Assembly (NCBI GenBank): GCA_963621995.1
Contig: CAVFFZ010000013.1
Location: 1 to 32,812 of the forward strand
Length of the DNA stretch: 32,812 nt
Direction: 5' to 3'
Source of the DNA: UMGS1663 sp963621995
GTDB taxonomy: Bacteria > Bacillota > Clostridia > TANB77 > CAG-508
Position 1 is the stretch's first letter. Each line of letters opens with the position of its first letter. The position numbers and the translations under genes were made by a program. This document shows, in pieces, positions 6,602-15,299 of the stretch. The notes below the pieces were generated by a model, which ran no database searches, was not told the DNA's origin, and saw only the letters and a program-made list of their open reading frames with translations.

Positions 6602-9052
6602 TTATTCTTTTTCTTCTCCGTCTTCTTCTGGATTAATAGTTTCTATACTTACTACTTTTCCTCCATCATTTGTTCTCATTAATGTTACACCTTGTGTAGA
6701 TCTACCTAATACACTTATTTCATCTACTTTTAATCTTATAATTGTACCTTTGTCTGTAATTAACATTACATCTTCTACTCCAGTTGCAATTCTAATTCCT
6801 ACTATATTTCCTGTTTTTGGTGTTACTTTATAAGTAATAACTCCTCTTCCGCCTCTGTTTTGAACTCTATATTCGTCTAATTCTGTTCTCTTACCAAATC
6901 CGTTTTCTGTAATAGCAAGCAATGTAGCATTTGCTTTTCCTATTATAGATTCCATGCCTATTACTTCGTCATCATCATCTAAACGAATTCCTATTACACC
7001 TTGTGCTGTTCTTCCAACAGGACGTACATCTTTTTCTTCAAATGTAATACTCATACCTTTTTTAGTAACTAATACTACATTATCTTCTCCATCTGTAAGT
7101 CTTACATCTATTAATTCATCTTCATCTTTTAGTGTAATTCCTAATAATCCTGTTTTTCTAGAAGAATCATATTCCATTAATGGTGTTTTCTTAATTAGTC
7201 CATTTTTGGTTCCCATTAATAAATATTTTCCTTCTGCAAAGTTTTGAATTGGAATAACTGCAGATATTTTTTCTCCATTGTCTAGTTGTAGCAAGTTAAC
7301 AATTGCTGTTCCTTTTGCTGTTCTACCTGCTTCTGGTATTTCGTATCCTCTTAATCTATATAATTTTCCTTTATTACTAAAGAATAATATTGTATCATGT
7401 GTTGATGCTGTAAATATTTGTTTAATAAAATCATCTTCTTTTGTCGTAGCACCTGTTATACCTTTTCCTCCTCTTCTTTGACTCTTATATGTGTCTATTG
7501 GCATTCTTTTAATATATCCAAAGTGGCTTAAAGTAACAACACATTGTTCTTCTTTTATTAAATCTTCTATTTCAAGCTCGCCTTCAGCTGCTGCAATTTT
7601 GGTTTTTCTTTCATCACCATATTTATCACGAATTTCAATTAATTCTTCTTTAATAATATCAAATACTAATTTTTCACTGCTTAATACATTTCTTAAATGT
7701 TCAATTAGCTCCATTAATTGTTTATATTCTTCATCTATTTTTTCTCGCTGTAATCCTGATAAAGTCTTCAATCTCATATCTAGAATTGATTGTGCTTGTA
7801 TATCTGAAAGACCAAAACGTTTCATTAATCTTTCTTTTGCGTCATCATAAGAATTACGTATAATATCAATAACTTCATCTATGTTGTCTAGTGCAATTTT
7901 TAATCCTTCTAAAATATGTGCTCTCGCTAACGCTTTATCTAAATCAAATTGTGTTCTACGAAGAATAACATCTTTTCTATGTTCAATATAATATTGTAAA
8001 CATTGTCTTAATGTTAATATTTTAGGTTCTCCATTTACTAATGCAAGCATTATAATTCCAAATGTTGTTTGCATTTGTGTAAATTTATATAATAGATTTA
8101 AAACAACTTGAGCATTTGCATCTCTTTTTAATTCTATTACAACTCTTACTTTGTGTTCTCTATCAGATTCATCTCTTAATTCTGAAATACCTTCAATTCT
8201 TTTTTCTCTAGCTAAACCTGCTATGGTTTCAATTAATTTAGCTTTATTTACTTGATATGGTAAAGAATGTACAACTATTCTTTGTTTATTACCACTCATT
8301 TCTTCTATTTCTGCTTCTGCTCTTAATGTTATTTTTCCTCTACCTGTTGTATATGCTTCTTTTATTCCTTCTCTACCTAAAATAATTCCTTCTGTAGGGA
8401 AATCTGGTCCTTTAATAATGCTCATTAATTCTTCATCTGAAACATTATCTTCTTCTATTATTTTAATAATTCCATTTATTATTTCTGTTAAATTGTGTGG
8501 TGGTATATTTGTTGCCATACCTACGGCTATACCTGAAGATCCATTTACTAATAAAGCTGGTATTTTTGCTGGTAAAACAACTGGCTCTTGTAATCTGTCA
8601 TCAAAGTTTGGCATAAAATTAACTGTATTTTTTTCTATATCTGTAAGCATTGTTTCAGCTATTTTTGACATTCTTGCTTCTGTGTAACGATAAGCAGCAG
8701 CACCATCACCATCTATAGAACCAAAGTTTCCATGTCCATCAATAAGTGGATATCTTAATGAAAAGTCTTGTGCCATTCTTACCATTGCATCATAAACTGA
8801 ACTATCTCCATGTGGATGATATCTACCTAAAACGTCTCCAACTGTTGTTGCAGATTTTCTATATGGCTTGTCTGAAGTTAAACCATCTTGATACATTGTA
8901 TATAGAATTCTTCTGTGTACAGGTTTTAAACCATCTCTAACGTCTGGAAGTGCACGTGATACAATAACACTCATAGCATAATCTATATATGCTGTTTTCA
9001 TTTCTTGTTCAATATCTCTATCTATAATCTTTCCGTCTCTATCTTCTTCCAT
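6602..9052 (-). CDS. gyrA: DNA gyrase subunit A
   Basis: An 816-aa GyrA, the breakage-reunion subunit that works with GyrB to introduce negative supercoils. The catalytic Tyr123 lies in YRYTEARM (121-128). The quinolone-determining segment reads HPHGDSSVYDAMVRMAQ with Ser84 and Asp88 (E. coli S83/D87), the sensitive type. The GyrA-box QRRGGKG is at about 524-530, confirming gyrase rather than topoisomerase IV. The beta-pinwheel C-terminal domain ends in a short acidic tail. A ribosome site AGAGG stands 9 nt before the ATG. Unusually, gyrA is not next to gyrB: 6.7 kb of T4SS and other genes lie between them. Confidence 0.97.
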   Translation of the reverse strand: MEEDRDGKIIDRDIEQEMKTAYIDYAMSVIVSRALPDVRDGLKPVHRRILYTMYQDGLTSDKPYRKSATTVGDVLGRYHPHGDSSVYDAMVRMAQDFSLRYPLIDGHGNFGSIDGDGAAAYRYTEARMSKIAETMLTDIEKNTVNFMPNFDDRLQEPVVLPAKIPALLVNGSSGIAVGMATNIPPHNLTEIINGIIKIIEEDNVSDEELMSIIKGPDFPTEGIILGREGIKEAYTTGRGKITLRAEAEIEEMSGNKQRIVVHSLPYQVNKAKLIETIAGLAREKRIEGISELRDESDREHKVRVVIELKRDANAQVVLNLLYKFTQMQTTFGIIMLALVNGEPKILTLRQCLQYYIEHRKDVILRRTQFDLDKALARAHILEGLKIALDNIDEVIDIIRNSYDDAKERLMKRFGLSDIQAQSILDMRLKTLSGLQREKIDEEYKQLMELIEHLRNVLSSEKLVFDIIKEELIEIRDKYGDERKTKIAAAEGELEIEDLIKEEQCVVTLSHFGYIKRMPIDTYKSQRRGGKGITGATTKEDDFIKQIFTASTHDTILFFSNKGKLYRLRGYEIPEAGRTAKGTAIVNLLQLDNGEKISAVIPIQNFAEGKYLLMGTKNGLIKKTPLMEYDSSRKTGLLGITLKDEDELIDVRLTDGEDNVVLVTKKGMSITFEEKDVRPVGRTAQGVIGIRLDDDDEVIGMESIIGKANATLLAITENGFGKRTELDEYRVQNRGGRGVITYKVTPKTGNIVGIRIATGVEDVMLITDKGTIIRLKVDEISVLGRSTQGVTLMRTNDGGKVVSIETINPEEDGEEKE

Positions 9053-9089
9053 TCTTCTACCTCTTTCTTTATATTTAACTTACATATGT

Positions 9090-9118
9090 ATTATACTTTA
9101 AAGGGGAAAAATATGCAA
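9090..9118 (-). promoter_or_regulatory. Probable gyrA promoter
   Basis: On the minus strand, TTGCAT (9118-9113), 17 nt, then a perfect TATAAT (9095-9090), 37 bp upstream of the gyrA start and just beyond the terminator of the upstream operon. The -35 is weak. Confidence 0.6.
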
Positions 9119-9120
9119 GA

Positions 9121-9166
9121 AAAAAAGCTAAAAAACTTAGGGAAATTTAAGTTTTTTAGCTTTTTT
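9121..9166 (-). terminator. Terminator of T4SS arm 2 operon
   Basis: A perfect 19-bp inverted repeat with core GCTAAAAAACTTA against TAAGTTTTTTAGC, an 8-nt loop, and T6 at the 3' side on the minus strand. It lies 112 bp after the 241-aa gene and just before the gyrA promoter. The symmetric A/T ends mean it could also work on the plus strand. Confidence 0.85.
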
Positions 9167-9277
9167 TATAATATTTTTTTACTTAATTTTTTATCTATTT
9201 TTTTATCCAAAAATTACTTTATACCTTTTCCATTTTTTCATAATTCTTCACTAGATAATTCAATATAGTTAAATTTC

Positions 9278-10003
9278 TCAGGCTAATAAATTTACTAGTT
9301 CTAGTTCTTCTTTATTTAAATTAAAATCTTGCCCATTATTTTTAATTAATGTATGTAAATTTTCTATTGTTCTTGCTTGTTTAAGTGTATTTTCCATAGG
9401 TATTAATATTTTTAATTTTTCTCTAATTTTTTCATATTCTCTTTGCATTCCTATAAAATCTTTATTATTAAAATATTGTTTCCAATTATTTTCATATTTT
9501 TGTAATTTTTCTGCTGCATCTAATTGATTTGTAAATTCCTCCTCTATTTTATTTGTTATACTATTTAATATTATATTTTTTCCTTTTTTTATTGTATTAG
9601 TTATATTATAAGGTAATTTTCCTTCTTTATTTACTCTATTTAATACACTATCTACTATTCCAGAAACGCTATCTATAATTCCACCATTCTTTATTGCTGT
9701 TTGCACTTGTGAAATATTTTCAAAATCACCTGTTACTATTCCAATTGCACTTTTTCCAAAATCAATAGCAGAAGATAGAATTTTTTTTATTCCATTTGAA
9801 AATCCTTCTTTCATTAATGTGTTTTTTATGTCTATAACCTGTTGTTCTATGTAATCTGGAAGAAGTGCCCTTAGCCCTATATCTAACCCAAAACTTATAG
9901 TTTTTCCTAATGTTGTTTCTATAAATTTTGTTTGATCTTCTGTTTTTATAATTTCATTTTCTTTATTTAAATTATTTTCTAAATTATTTGTTAATAAATT
10001 CAT
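9278..10003 (-). CDS. Unknown 241-aa protein, last gene of T4SS arm 2
   Basis: I do not recognise a family. The protein has no signal peptide. Residues 1-35 are Asn/Glu-rich. Residues 35-130 carry alternating amphipathic and Gly/Ser/Ile-rich stretches (FGLDIGLRALLP, FGKSAIGIVTG, GGIIDSVSGIVDSVL), which may be membrane-active helices but are not clear spans. Residues 150-215 are strongly helical and charged, coiled-coil-like. The C-terminus is acidic (NLNKEELELVNLLA). It follows the CpaE-like ATPase after 245 bp of AT-rich DNA with no other gene. The ribosome site AGGGAG is 8 nt before the ATG, and a strong terminator lies downstream. An adaptor or secreted substrate of the T4SS is possible from context only. 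Confidence 0.75.
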   Translation of the reverse strand: MNLLTNNLENNLNKENEIIKTEDQTKFIETTLGKTISFGLDIGLRALLPDYIEQQVIDIKNTLMKEGFSNGIKKILSSAIDFGKSAIGIVTGDFENISQVQTAIKNGGIIDSVSGIVDSVLNRVNKEGKLPYNITNTIKKGKNIILNSITNKIEEEFTNQLDAAEKLQKYENNWKQYFNNKDFIGMQREYEKIREKLKILIPMENTLKQARTIENLHTLIKNNGQDFNLNKEELELVNLLA

Positions 10004-10248
10004 ATTTTTCTCCCTTTTTGAATAAAATTTTTTAGAATAAATTTTTAATTATTTTTACTTTAATTTAAATTGTCTTATTTTCTTAAATTAAATATTTATA
10101 TTTTTACATATTAATTTTTTTAATATTTTTTCTTTTGTTTATCTTTGAATAAATTATATTGATTTTTAAAATTATTTATATATTTTCTTTTGTATAATTA
10201 TGAACAAAATTCTTTGAATTAATTTTTAATTTAATTATTTATTAAATT

Positions 10249-11628
10249 TTATTTTTGAACTAAATTATTTTTTTGAATTAAATTATATTTAATTTTATTA
10301 ATAATATTTTCTAAAATTAATTTTCTTTTTCTATTATTTAATTTAATTATTTTATCTGTTATGTTTTCGTATTCTTTTTTTATATTTTTTTGAAAAATAT
10401 TTTGTTTATAATTCTTATTAATTAAAATATTATATTTTTTATTCATTTTTATTTTTCCTAATATTTTATATTTTGAAAAAATATTATTAATAATTAAATC
10501 ATCTACTGAATTTTCATTATATTTATTTATTATTATATTAAACTTTTCTTTTGCTATATTCCATTCTTCTGTATAAATATTTAATAAATTATTTGCTTTT
10601 TTTATTTCTAATAAATTTGCTTCTAATAAAAATAAAATATTATTACTATTTTTTAAAATATTTTTTGTATAATCAAAAAAACATTCTGAAGAAGTGTCTA
10701 TTATAATTGTATCGTAATATTCTTTTAATTCTTCTAATATGAATTTTATTTTTCCATTACTTATTTTATATTTACTATCAAATAATAAATTAATTCCAGA
10801 TATTAAATCTACTTTTTTATTTATTTTTATTATTAATTCTTTTATATTTATTTTATTTTGAATTAAATTATTTTTTTGTAACTTTTCTTTTATTTTTTGT
10901 GGGTATTTATTTACACCTAAAATTGTATGTAAACTATTATTAAGAATATCAAAATCTATAATTAACATTTTATTTTGTTTTTCTTTTAAAATTTTAGCCA
11001 AATTTAAAGTTACTATACTTTTACCTACTCCACCGGTTCCTACGATACTAATTATTTTTTTATTATTTATTTTTATATTATTTTCTTTATTTTTTATTAA
11101 TTTTATTTTACTTTTATTTTTTATCTTATTCTTTTTTATTTTATTATTTTTTTTATTTTTTATAAAATTATTTTTTTCGTCTTTTTCATAATAAATATTA
11201 TTTTTTATTAATATTTCTTTTAAATTATTTAATTCTTTTTTTATTTCTTCATTATCATTTTCTATTTTTTTATTTTCATTTTTTATAAAAGAAATAATTT
11301 CATTTATTTCTACTTCATTATTATAATAAATTTTTAATATTCCTTTTTTATATAAAATATTTTCTAATTCTTCTTTTTTATTTTCTAGAATAATTATTAT
11401 TTTAATTTTTATATTTTTTTCTTTTATTTTTTCTATTAATTTTTCTATATTATTTTCTCCTGGTAATATTTCACTTAATATTAAATAATCTATCACATTT
11501 TCTTTTTCCATTATTTCAAAAATACCTTCTTGATATTGTATATCTTTCGTTAGGATTTTAAAATCTTCTTCTTCTTTTAACTTTTCATTCAATATTGAAT
11601 TAGCTAAAGCTGTAATTATTTTTTTCAT
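10249..11628 (-). CDS. CpaE/MinD-like ParA-family ATPase with receiver-like N-terminus
   Basis: A 459-aa protein in three parts. Residues 1-118 resemble a degenerate receiver domain (beta strands YLILSE and KIIIIL at the expected spacing). Residues about 119-190 are a linker of almost only Lys and Asn. Residues about 191-420 are a MinD/ParA-type ATPase with P-loop GTGGVGKS at 197-204, LIIDFDI at about 222-228 and TIIIDTSS later. Receiver plus MinD is the CpaE/TadZ layout, which positions pilus or secretion machines at the membrane. The usual first Lys of the deviant Walker motif (KGGxGK) is Thr here. The DNA is extreme: only 3 G/C in the 60 bases 11101-11160. The ribosome site GAGAGG precedes the ATG. 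Confidence 0.82.
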   Translation of the reverse strand: MKKIITALANSILNEKLKEEEDFKILTKDIQYQEGIFEIMEKENVIDYLILSEILPGENNIEKLIEKIKEKNIKIKIIIILENKKEELENILYKKGILKIYYNNEVEINEIISFIKNENKKIENDNEEIKKELNNLKEILIKNNIYYEKDEKNNFIKNKKNNKIKKNKIKNKSKIKLIKNKENNIKINNKKIISIVGTGGVGKSIVTLNLAKILKEKQNKMLIIDFDILNNSLHTILGVNKYPQKIKEKLQKNNLIQNKINIKELIIKINKKVDLISGINLLFDSKYKISNGKIKFILEELKEYYDTIIIDTSSECFFDYTKNILKNSNNILFLLEANLLEIKKANNLLNIYTEEWNIAKEKFNIIINKYNENSVDDLIINNIFSKYKILGKIKMNKKYNILINKNYKQNIFQKNIKKEYENITDKIIKLNNRKRKLILENIINKIKYNLIQKNNLVQK

Positions 11629-11703
11629 ATTTTCCTCTCTTTCTTTTTATTGTTAACTTTTTTATTTTTATATTTATTATTTTATTTTTTATAATTCTTT
11701 TCT

Positions 11704-13542
11704 TTATTCTATTAAATTCTTTTCTTCATCTGAACATTCTATTTTTGTTAAAATATGATTTTCTCCAACAAACATTAAACACTCACCTCTTTTTAATGAT
11801 CTTATTTCTATTTTTTCTTTTTCTGATAAATTTGTATAATTACCTAATATTTTAATATTATCTTCTTCTAAAGAAAAAAATGTTTTTATTTCTGAATTAT
11901 TTAATATACTTTTTCCATATGCCCCATTTTCTAGACTAAATAAATCTGATACATCTTGTGTTATTGCTACTCCACTACCACCATATTTACGAATTGTTTT
12001 AAATATTTTATAAATAAAACTTGCTACTTCTTTATTTGATGTAACACCAATTAATCTCCATATTTCATCTAAATAAATTGCCTTTTTAATTTTTCTATCT
12101 TTTTTTATTTTATCCCAAAACAATTCAGTAAATAAATACATTCCATATTTTAAATTCTCTTCCCCTAATTCATAAATATCTGCCACAATTAATTTGTTAT
12201 TTAATTCTACATTTGTATAATTATTAAAGAAATTTAATGAACCTTTTATAAAAGGAGTTAATTTAATTTTAAATTTCTGTGTATTTATATCTTTCTCTAA
12301 TATATTATAAAAGTCTTCTAGTATTGGCATTTCATTTAATTCTTTAAAAATTGGCTTTATATTTATTTTATTATTTTCTTTTTTATATAAAGAATTATCA
12401 TCAAATGTAATTTCTTTTTCGTTATACATTTCTATTAATTTTTCTTCTATTATTGCTTTTTCTTCTTCATTTAAATTTCCAAAAATTAAATTAAAAAATC
12501 CTATTAATTTACTTATTTTTGTTGCTAAATAACCTCCCTCTCCTTCTTCTAAACTTTCTTGTCTAATATCGAAAATATTTATATATGTATTTGAGTTTGG
12601 TCCAATTTTTAATAATGTTCCATCTAAATTTTCACATAATTTTGTGTATTCCCTTTCTGGGTCTATAATATATTGTTCAATTCCTAATATTCTAAATCGT
12701 AATGCTAATAATTTAATATAAAAAGATTTTCCTGCTCCACTGCTTCCAAAAATACACATATTAGCATTTTTATATTTATTTGTATTATATCTATCTATAA
12801 AAATTAAAGAATTATTATAAATATTTGTACCTATAAAAATACCATGTTCATCAAAAATAGAAGATGAAATAAATGGATATGTACAAACTAAACTTGAAGT
12901 TAATACATTTCTTTTTGCAATATTTTTTATTTCTTTTTCATTTTCCATTATAGGAAGACATGCTTTAAAAGTCTGCTCTTGCCTAAAATAGGCTCTCCTT
13001 GATTGCATTCCTTTTGCACTTAAAATGCCTTCTATTTTATTTAATAAATATTCTAATTCTTTTTTATCTTTAGAATAAATATTTAAATAAATATATAAAA
13101 AATAAATATCTTCATTGTTAACTTGTATTTCTTTCCTAATATATTTTGCGTCTTTATATGTAAATGCTGCTATTTCTATATCTTCTCTATTTTCATTCTT
13201 GCTTTTTAAATCTGCCCCCACATTTCCAATATGATATGTTAAATCTTTTACTATTTTGTATGGATTTTGTTTTTCGTAGAAAATAGAAATGTTCATATTA
13301 ATATTTGAATCTAATATTGTTTTTAATAATAAGTCATTTTGTTCATGATAATAATTTGTAATAATTAAATTAGAATAAAATAAATTATCTATTTCTATAT
13401 ATTTTGGATTAGATAAATTTATATAACTTGGACTAAAAAAATCTTTTTGAATAAAAATTCCTTCTATTTTTTCTTTTTTATTTTCTTTTTTTGGTATTTT
13501 TTCTTTTATTTCTCTTAATATATTTTTTATATTATTTTCCAT
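11704..13542 (-). CDS. VirB4-like T4SS motor ATPase (main part)
   Basis: A 612-aa VirB4/TraC-type ATPase that powers T4SS assembly and transport from the inner membrane. Residues 1-255 form the family's N-terminal region. The P-loop GSSGAGKS is at 266-273, followed by IIDPEREY, a VirB4 hallmark. Walker B KAIYLDEIW has its acidic pair at D492-E493, followed by FKTIRKYGG and the conserved GVAITQDVSDL with Gln-Asp. No membrane span is seen. It lies 15 bp downstream of a short gene that looks like the missing extreme N-terminal part of VirB4, with ribosome site AGGTGA. The next gene is the CpaE-like ATPase, 75 bp on. Confidence 0.92.
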   Translation of the reverse strand: MENNIKNILREIKEKIPKKENKKEKIEGIFIQKDFFSPSYINLSNPKYIEIDNLFYSNLIITNYYHEQNDLLLKTILDSNINMNISIFYEKQNPYKIVKDLTYHIGNVGADLKSKNENREDIEIAAFTYKDAKYIRKEIQVNNEDIYFLYIYLNIYSKDKKELEYLLNKIEGILSAKGMQSRRAYFRQEQTFKACLPIMENEKEIKNIAKRNVLTSSLVCTYPFISSSIFDEHGIFIGTNIYNNSLIFIDRYNTNKYKNANMCIFGSSGAGKSFYIKLLALRFRILGIEQYIIDPEREYTKLCENLDGTLLKIGPNSNTYINIFDIRQESLEEGEGGYLATKISKLIGFFNLIFGNLNEEEKAIIEEKLIEMYNEKEITFDDNSLYKKENNKINIKPIFKELNEMPILEDFYNILEKDINTQKFKIKLTPFIKGSLNFFNNYTNVELNNKLIVADIYELGEENLKYGMYLFTELFWDKIKKDRKIKKAIYLDEIWRLIGVTSNKEVASFIYKIFKTIRKYGGSGVAITQDVSDLFSLENGAYGKSILNNSEIKTFFSLEEDNIKILGNYTNLSEKEKIEIRSLKRGECLMFVGENHILTKIECSDEEKNLIE

Positions 13543-13557
13543 AATTCACCTACCTTA

Positions 13558-14124
13558 TTATAAATTTTCTAATAATAATAGTCTTTTATTTATAAAAGAT
13601 TGTATTAATTTTTTTATATTTTCTTTTTTATTTATATCTTTTACAATATTTCCGCAACGAGCTAAACACTCTTTTATTTTAAAATAGTTTTCGTTTAATT
13701 CTTCTACAATATTTTCTTCTATTTTTTCCTCTTTAATATTATTTTTAATAATTATATAAAAGTTTTTATTTGCTGATTTTTTATTTTTATTTAATTCTTT
13801 TATATAATTAATATAATTTTCTGATATTTTTTTAATATTTTCTCTTTCTTTATTTTTTTGGAAATTAATATCTGAAATATTTTTTTCTAGATTTTCTTTA
13901 TTACTTTGAACTAAAATTTGAAAATTAAAATTACACGTTTTTAAAAATATTTTATAAGAATTTAAAATTGCTTCTTTTTCGAGTTCCGACTTTAGATTAA
14001 AATTAATTGGAATTATTTCTAATATTTTTATATATGAAGAATTTTTTAATTTAATAATTCCGTTTTCTAATATAGATTCAAATGGTAACCATGCTTGTAC
14101 AGATTGAATTTGTTTATTTTTCAT
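13558..14124 (-). CDS. TraC/VirB4 N-terminal-like protein, 188 aa
   Basis: The opening VQAWLPFESILENGIIKLKN with IKILEIIPINF and later FQILVQSN is what the N-terminus of TraC/VirB4 proteins of Gram-positive T4SS looks like. The rest is helical and Lys/Asn-rich, with no P-loop. It is the first gene of the arm 2 operon and directly precedes the VirB4-like ATPase, so the VirB4 function appears split into two polypeptides. The frame opens with GTG at 14130, but the ATG at 14124 has AGAGG at proper spacing while GTG is too close, so 14124 is preferred. The split could be ancestral gene architecture or an old fission. Confidence 0.72.
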   Translation of the reverse strand: MKNKQIQSVQAWLPFESILENGIIKLKNSSYIKILEIIPINFNLKSELEKEAILNSYKIFLKTCNFNFQILVQSNKENLEKNISDINFQKNKERENIKKISENYINYIKELNKNKKSANKNFYIIIKNNIKEEKIEENIVEELNENYFKIKECLARCGNIVKDINKKENIKKLIQSFINKRLLLLENL

Positions 14125-14151
14125 TTTCACACCTCTTTTCTTTCTATTTCT

Positions 14152-14180
14152 AGTTTACATATTTTTCCAGCATTTGTCAA
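14152..14180 (-). promoter_or_regulatory. Promoter of T4SS arm 2
   Basis: On the minus strand, a perfect TTGACA (14180-14175), 17 nt, then TAAACT (14157-14152), 28 bp before the first gene of the operon. The -35 box sits inside the repeat cluster at 14170-14211. Confidence 0.75.
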
Positions 14181-14211
14181 GAAAAATCGTAAGACAAATT
14201 TCGACAAATGC
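14170..14211. promoter_or_regulatory. Operator-like repeat cluster at arm 2 promoter
   Basis: GCATTTGTC (14170-14178) and GACAAATGC (14203-14211) form an inverted repeat, and a third GACAAA lies between them at 14193-14198. The cluster overlaps the -35 box and abuts the stop codon of the peptidase gene. There is no U-tract, so an operator for a repressor is more likely than a terminator. The regulator is unknown. Confidence 0.5.
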
Positions 14212-15141
14212 CTATATATTACTACATTCGTCTATTGCCTTTAATAAAATTTCTTCTACTTCTTCATATATTTTATCAGTATCTTCTAAAGAAAGTGGTC
14301 GTCCTTCTTCACCTTTTCCTATTTCTATTGTATAACCTGGTTTTTTAAAATTTTCTATAAACCAATCTTTATATCCTGCAAATGAAGAATAATAATCTGG
14401 TTTTGTTAATAAATATCCACTTACTTTTTCTAATTTTTTTCCTATTTCATACGCATTATCTACTTTATAATTTAAATAATTCCAATATATTTCTTGCCCT
14501 TGAGAATGAAGAGAAATTGTCATATCAAAATTAAATATTTTTGTAAAATTAACCATATTTTTTGTTTCTATTTCTGAAATAGGATTTGGACCTGGATAAT
14601 CTCTTGGCCCTGGCATAGTTATTCCTTTTTTTTCCTTATTTTTTACTGCATTTTTCCAACCTGCAGGATAATTTAAATTTAAATCCACACCTCTTATATT
14701 TGCTTTCCAATTTTCTATTTCATTTATATATTTTTCCCATATTTCTTTATATAAATTTTCATTTAATATTTTTTTATTTTTTAAACATAAATTAACTCCA
14801 TCTGGATTTACCATTGGAATAAAAAATATGCTTACTTTATTCCATAATTCATCTATTTCGTATCCCTTATAATTCTCTTTATTTTTATATAATTGCAAAT
14901 ATTTTTCTATAAATAACATTGTTTGTAAACTTGTCATCCATTCATTTGCATGATGTGAAGCATTTATAAATAATTTTTTATTTCCTTCACCCAATTTAAT
15001 ATAAATTATTTTTTCCCCTAATGTGCTTTCTCCAATATTATTTATTTTAAAAAATGGATATTCGTAACTTAAAAATAACATATCATTTTTTAAAATATCA
15101 TAATTATATTTTTTATTTATTTTTATTATTTTATTTTTCAA
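14212..15141 (-). CDS. M14-family zinc carboxypeptidase (gamma-D-Glu-diamino acid endopeptidase-like)
   Basis: A 309-aa metallopeptidase. The zinc ligands are His64 and Glu67 in HHANEW and His212 in SLHSQG. The catalytic Glu273 is in YTIEIGKG, and the substrate-binding motif RGVDLNLNYPAGW is at about 150-162. This is the YqgT/MpaA-type branch of M14, whose members cleave the gamma-D-glutamyl-meso-diaminopimelate bond of peptidoglycan peptides. There is no signal peptide, so it is probably cytoplasmic and acts in cell-wall peptide recycling. The start is TTG at 15141, fixed by AAAGGAG 7 nt upstream; no ATG is suitable. It lies upstream of T4SS arm 2 on the same strand, but that operon has its own promoter. 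Confidence 0.88.
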   Translation of the reverse strand: MKNKIIKINKKYNYDILKNDMLFLSYEYPFFKINNIGESTLGEKIIYIKLGEGNKKLFINASHHANEWMTSLQTMLFIEKYLQLYKNKENYKGYEIDELWNKVSIFFIPMVNPDGVNLCLKNKKILNENLYKEIWEKYINEIENWKANIRGVDLNLNYPAGWKNAVKNKEKKGITMPGPRDYPGPNPISEIETKNMVNFTKIFNFDMTISLHSQGQEIYWNYLNYKVDNAYEIGKKLEKVSGYLLTKPDYYSSFAGYKDWFIENFKKPGYTIEIGKGEEGRPLSLEDTDKIYEEVEEILLKAIDECSNI

Positions 15142-15248
15142 AAATATTCTCCTTTTTATTTTAATTATTTTTTATATTTTTATTATAAAAAATATTTATT
15201 TATTACTTTTTTATTAAAATATTTATAATTTATTACTTCGGTATAAAA

Positions 15249-15279
15249 ATACAAAAAAATTTTTTTAATTTTTTTGTAT
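15249..15279. other. AT-only hairpin upstream of candidate ncRNA
   Basis: The arms ATACAAAAAAATT (15249-15261) and AATTTTTTTGTAT (15267-15279) form a perfect 13-bp inverted repeat with a T5 loop. On the minus strand it is followed by TTTTAT, so it could terminate minus-strand transcription. On the plus strand it borders a possible promoter for the ncRNA: TTGTAT at 15274-15279 and CATAAT at 15298-15303, 18 nt apart. Confidence 0.5.
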
Positions 15280-15299
15280 AAAAAAATTAAAAAAGAACA

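Noticed and set aside
8949..8961. CACGTGATACA as a parS site inside gyrA
   Set aside because: Only the right half matches; the bases encode the conserved SRALPDV stretch of GyrA.
9005..9268. Plus-strand 87-aa frame crossing the gyrA start
   Set aside because: It runs through the gyrA promoter and a terminator hairpin; the ribosome-site-like GGGG is incidental.
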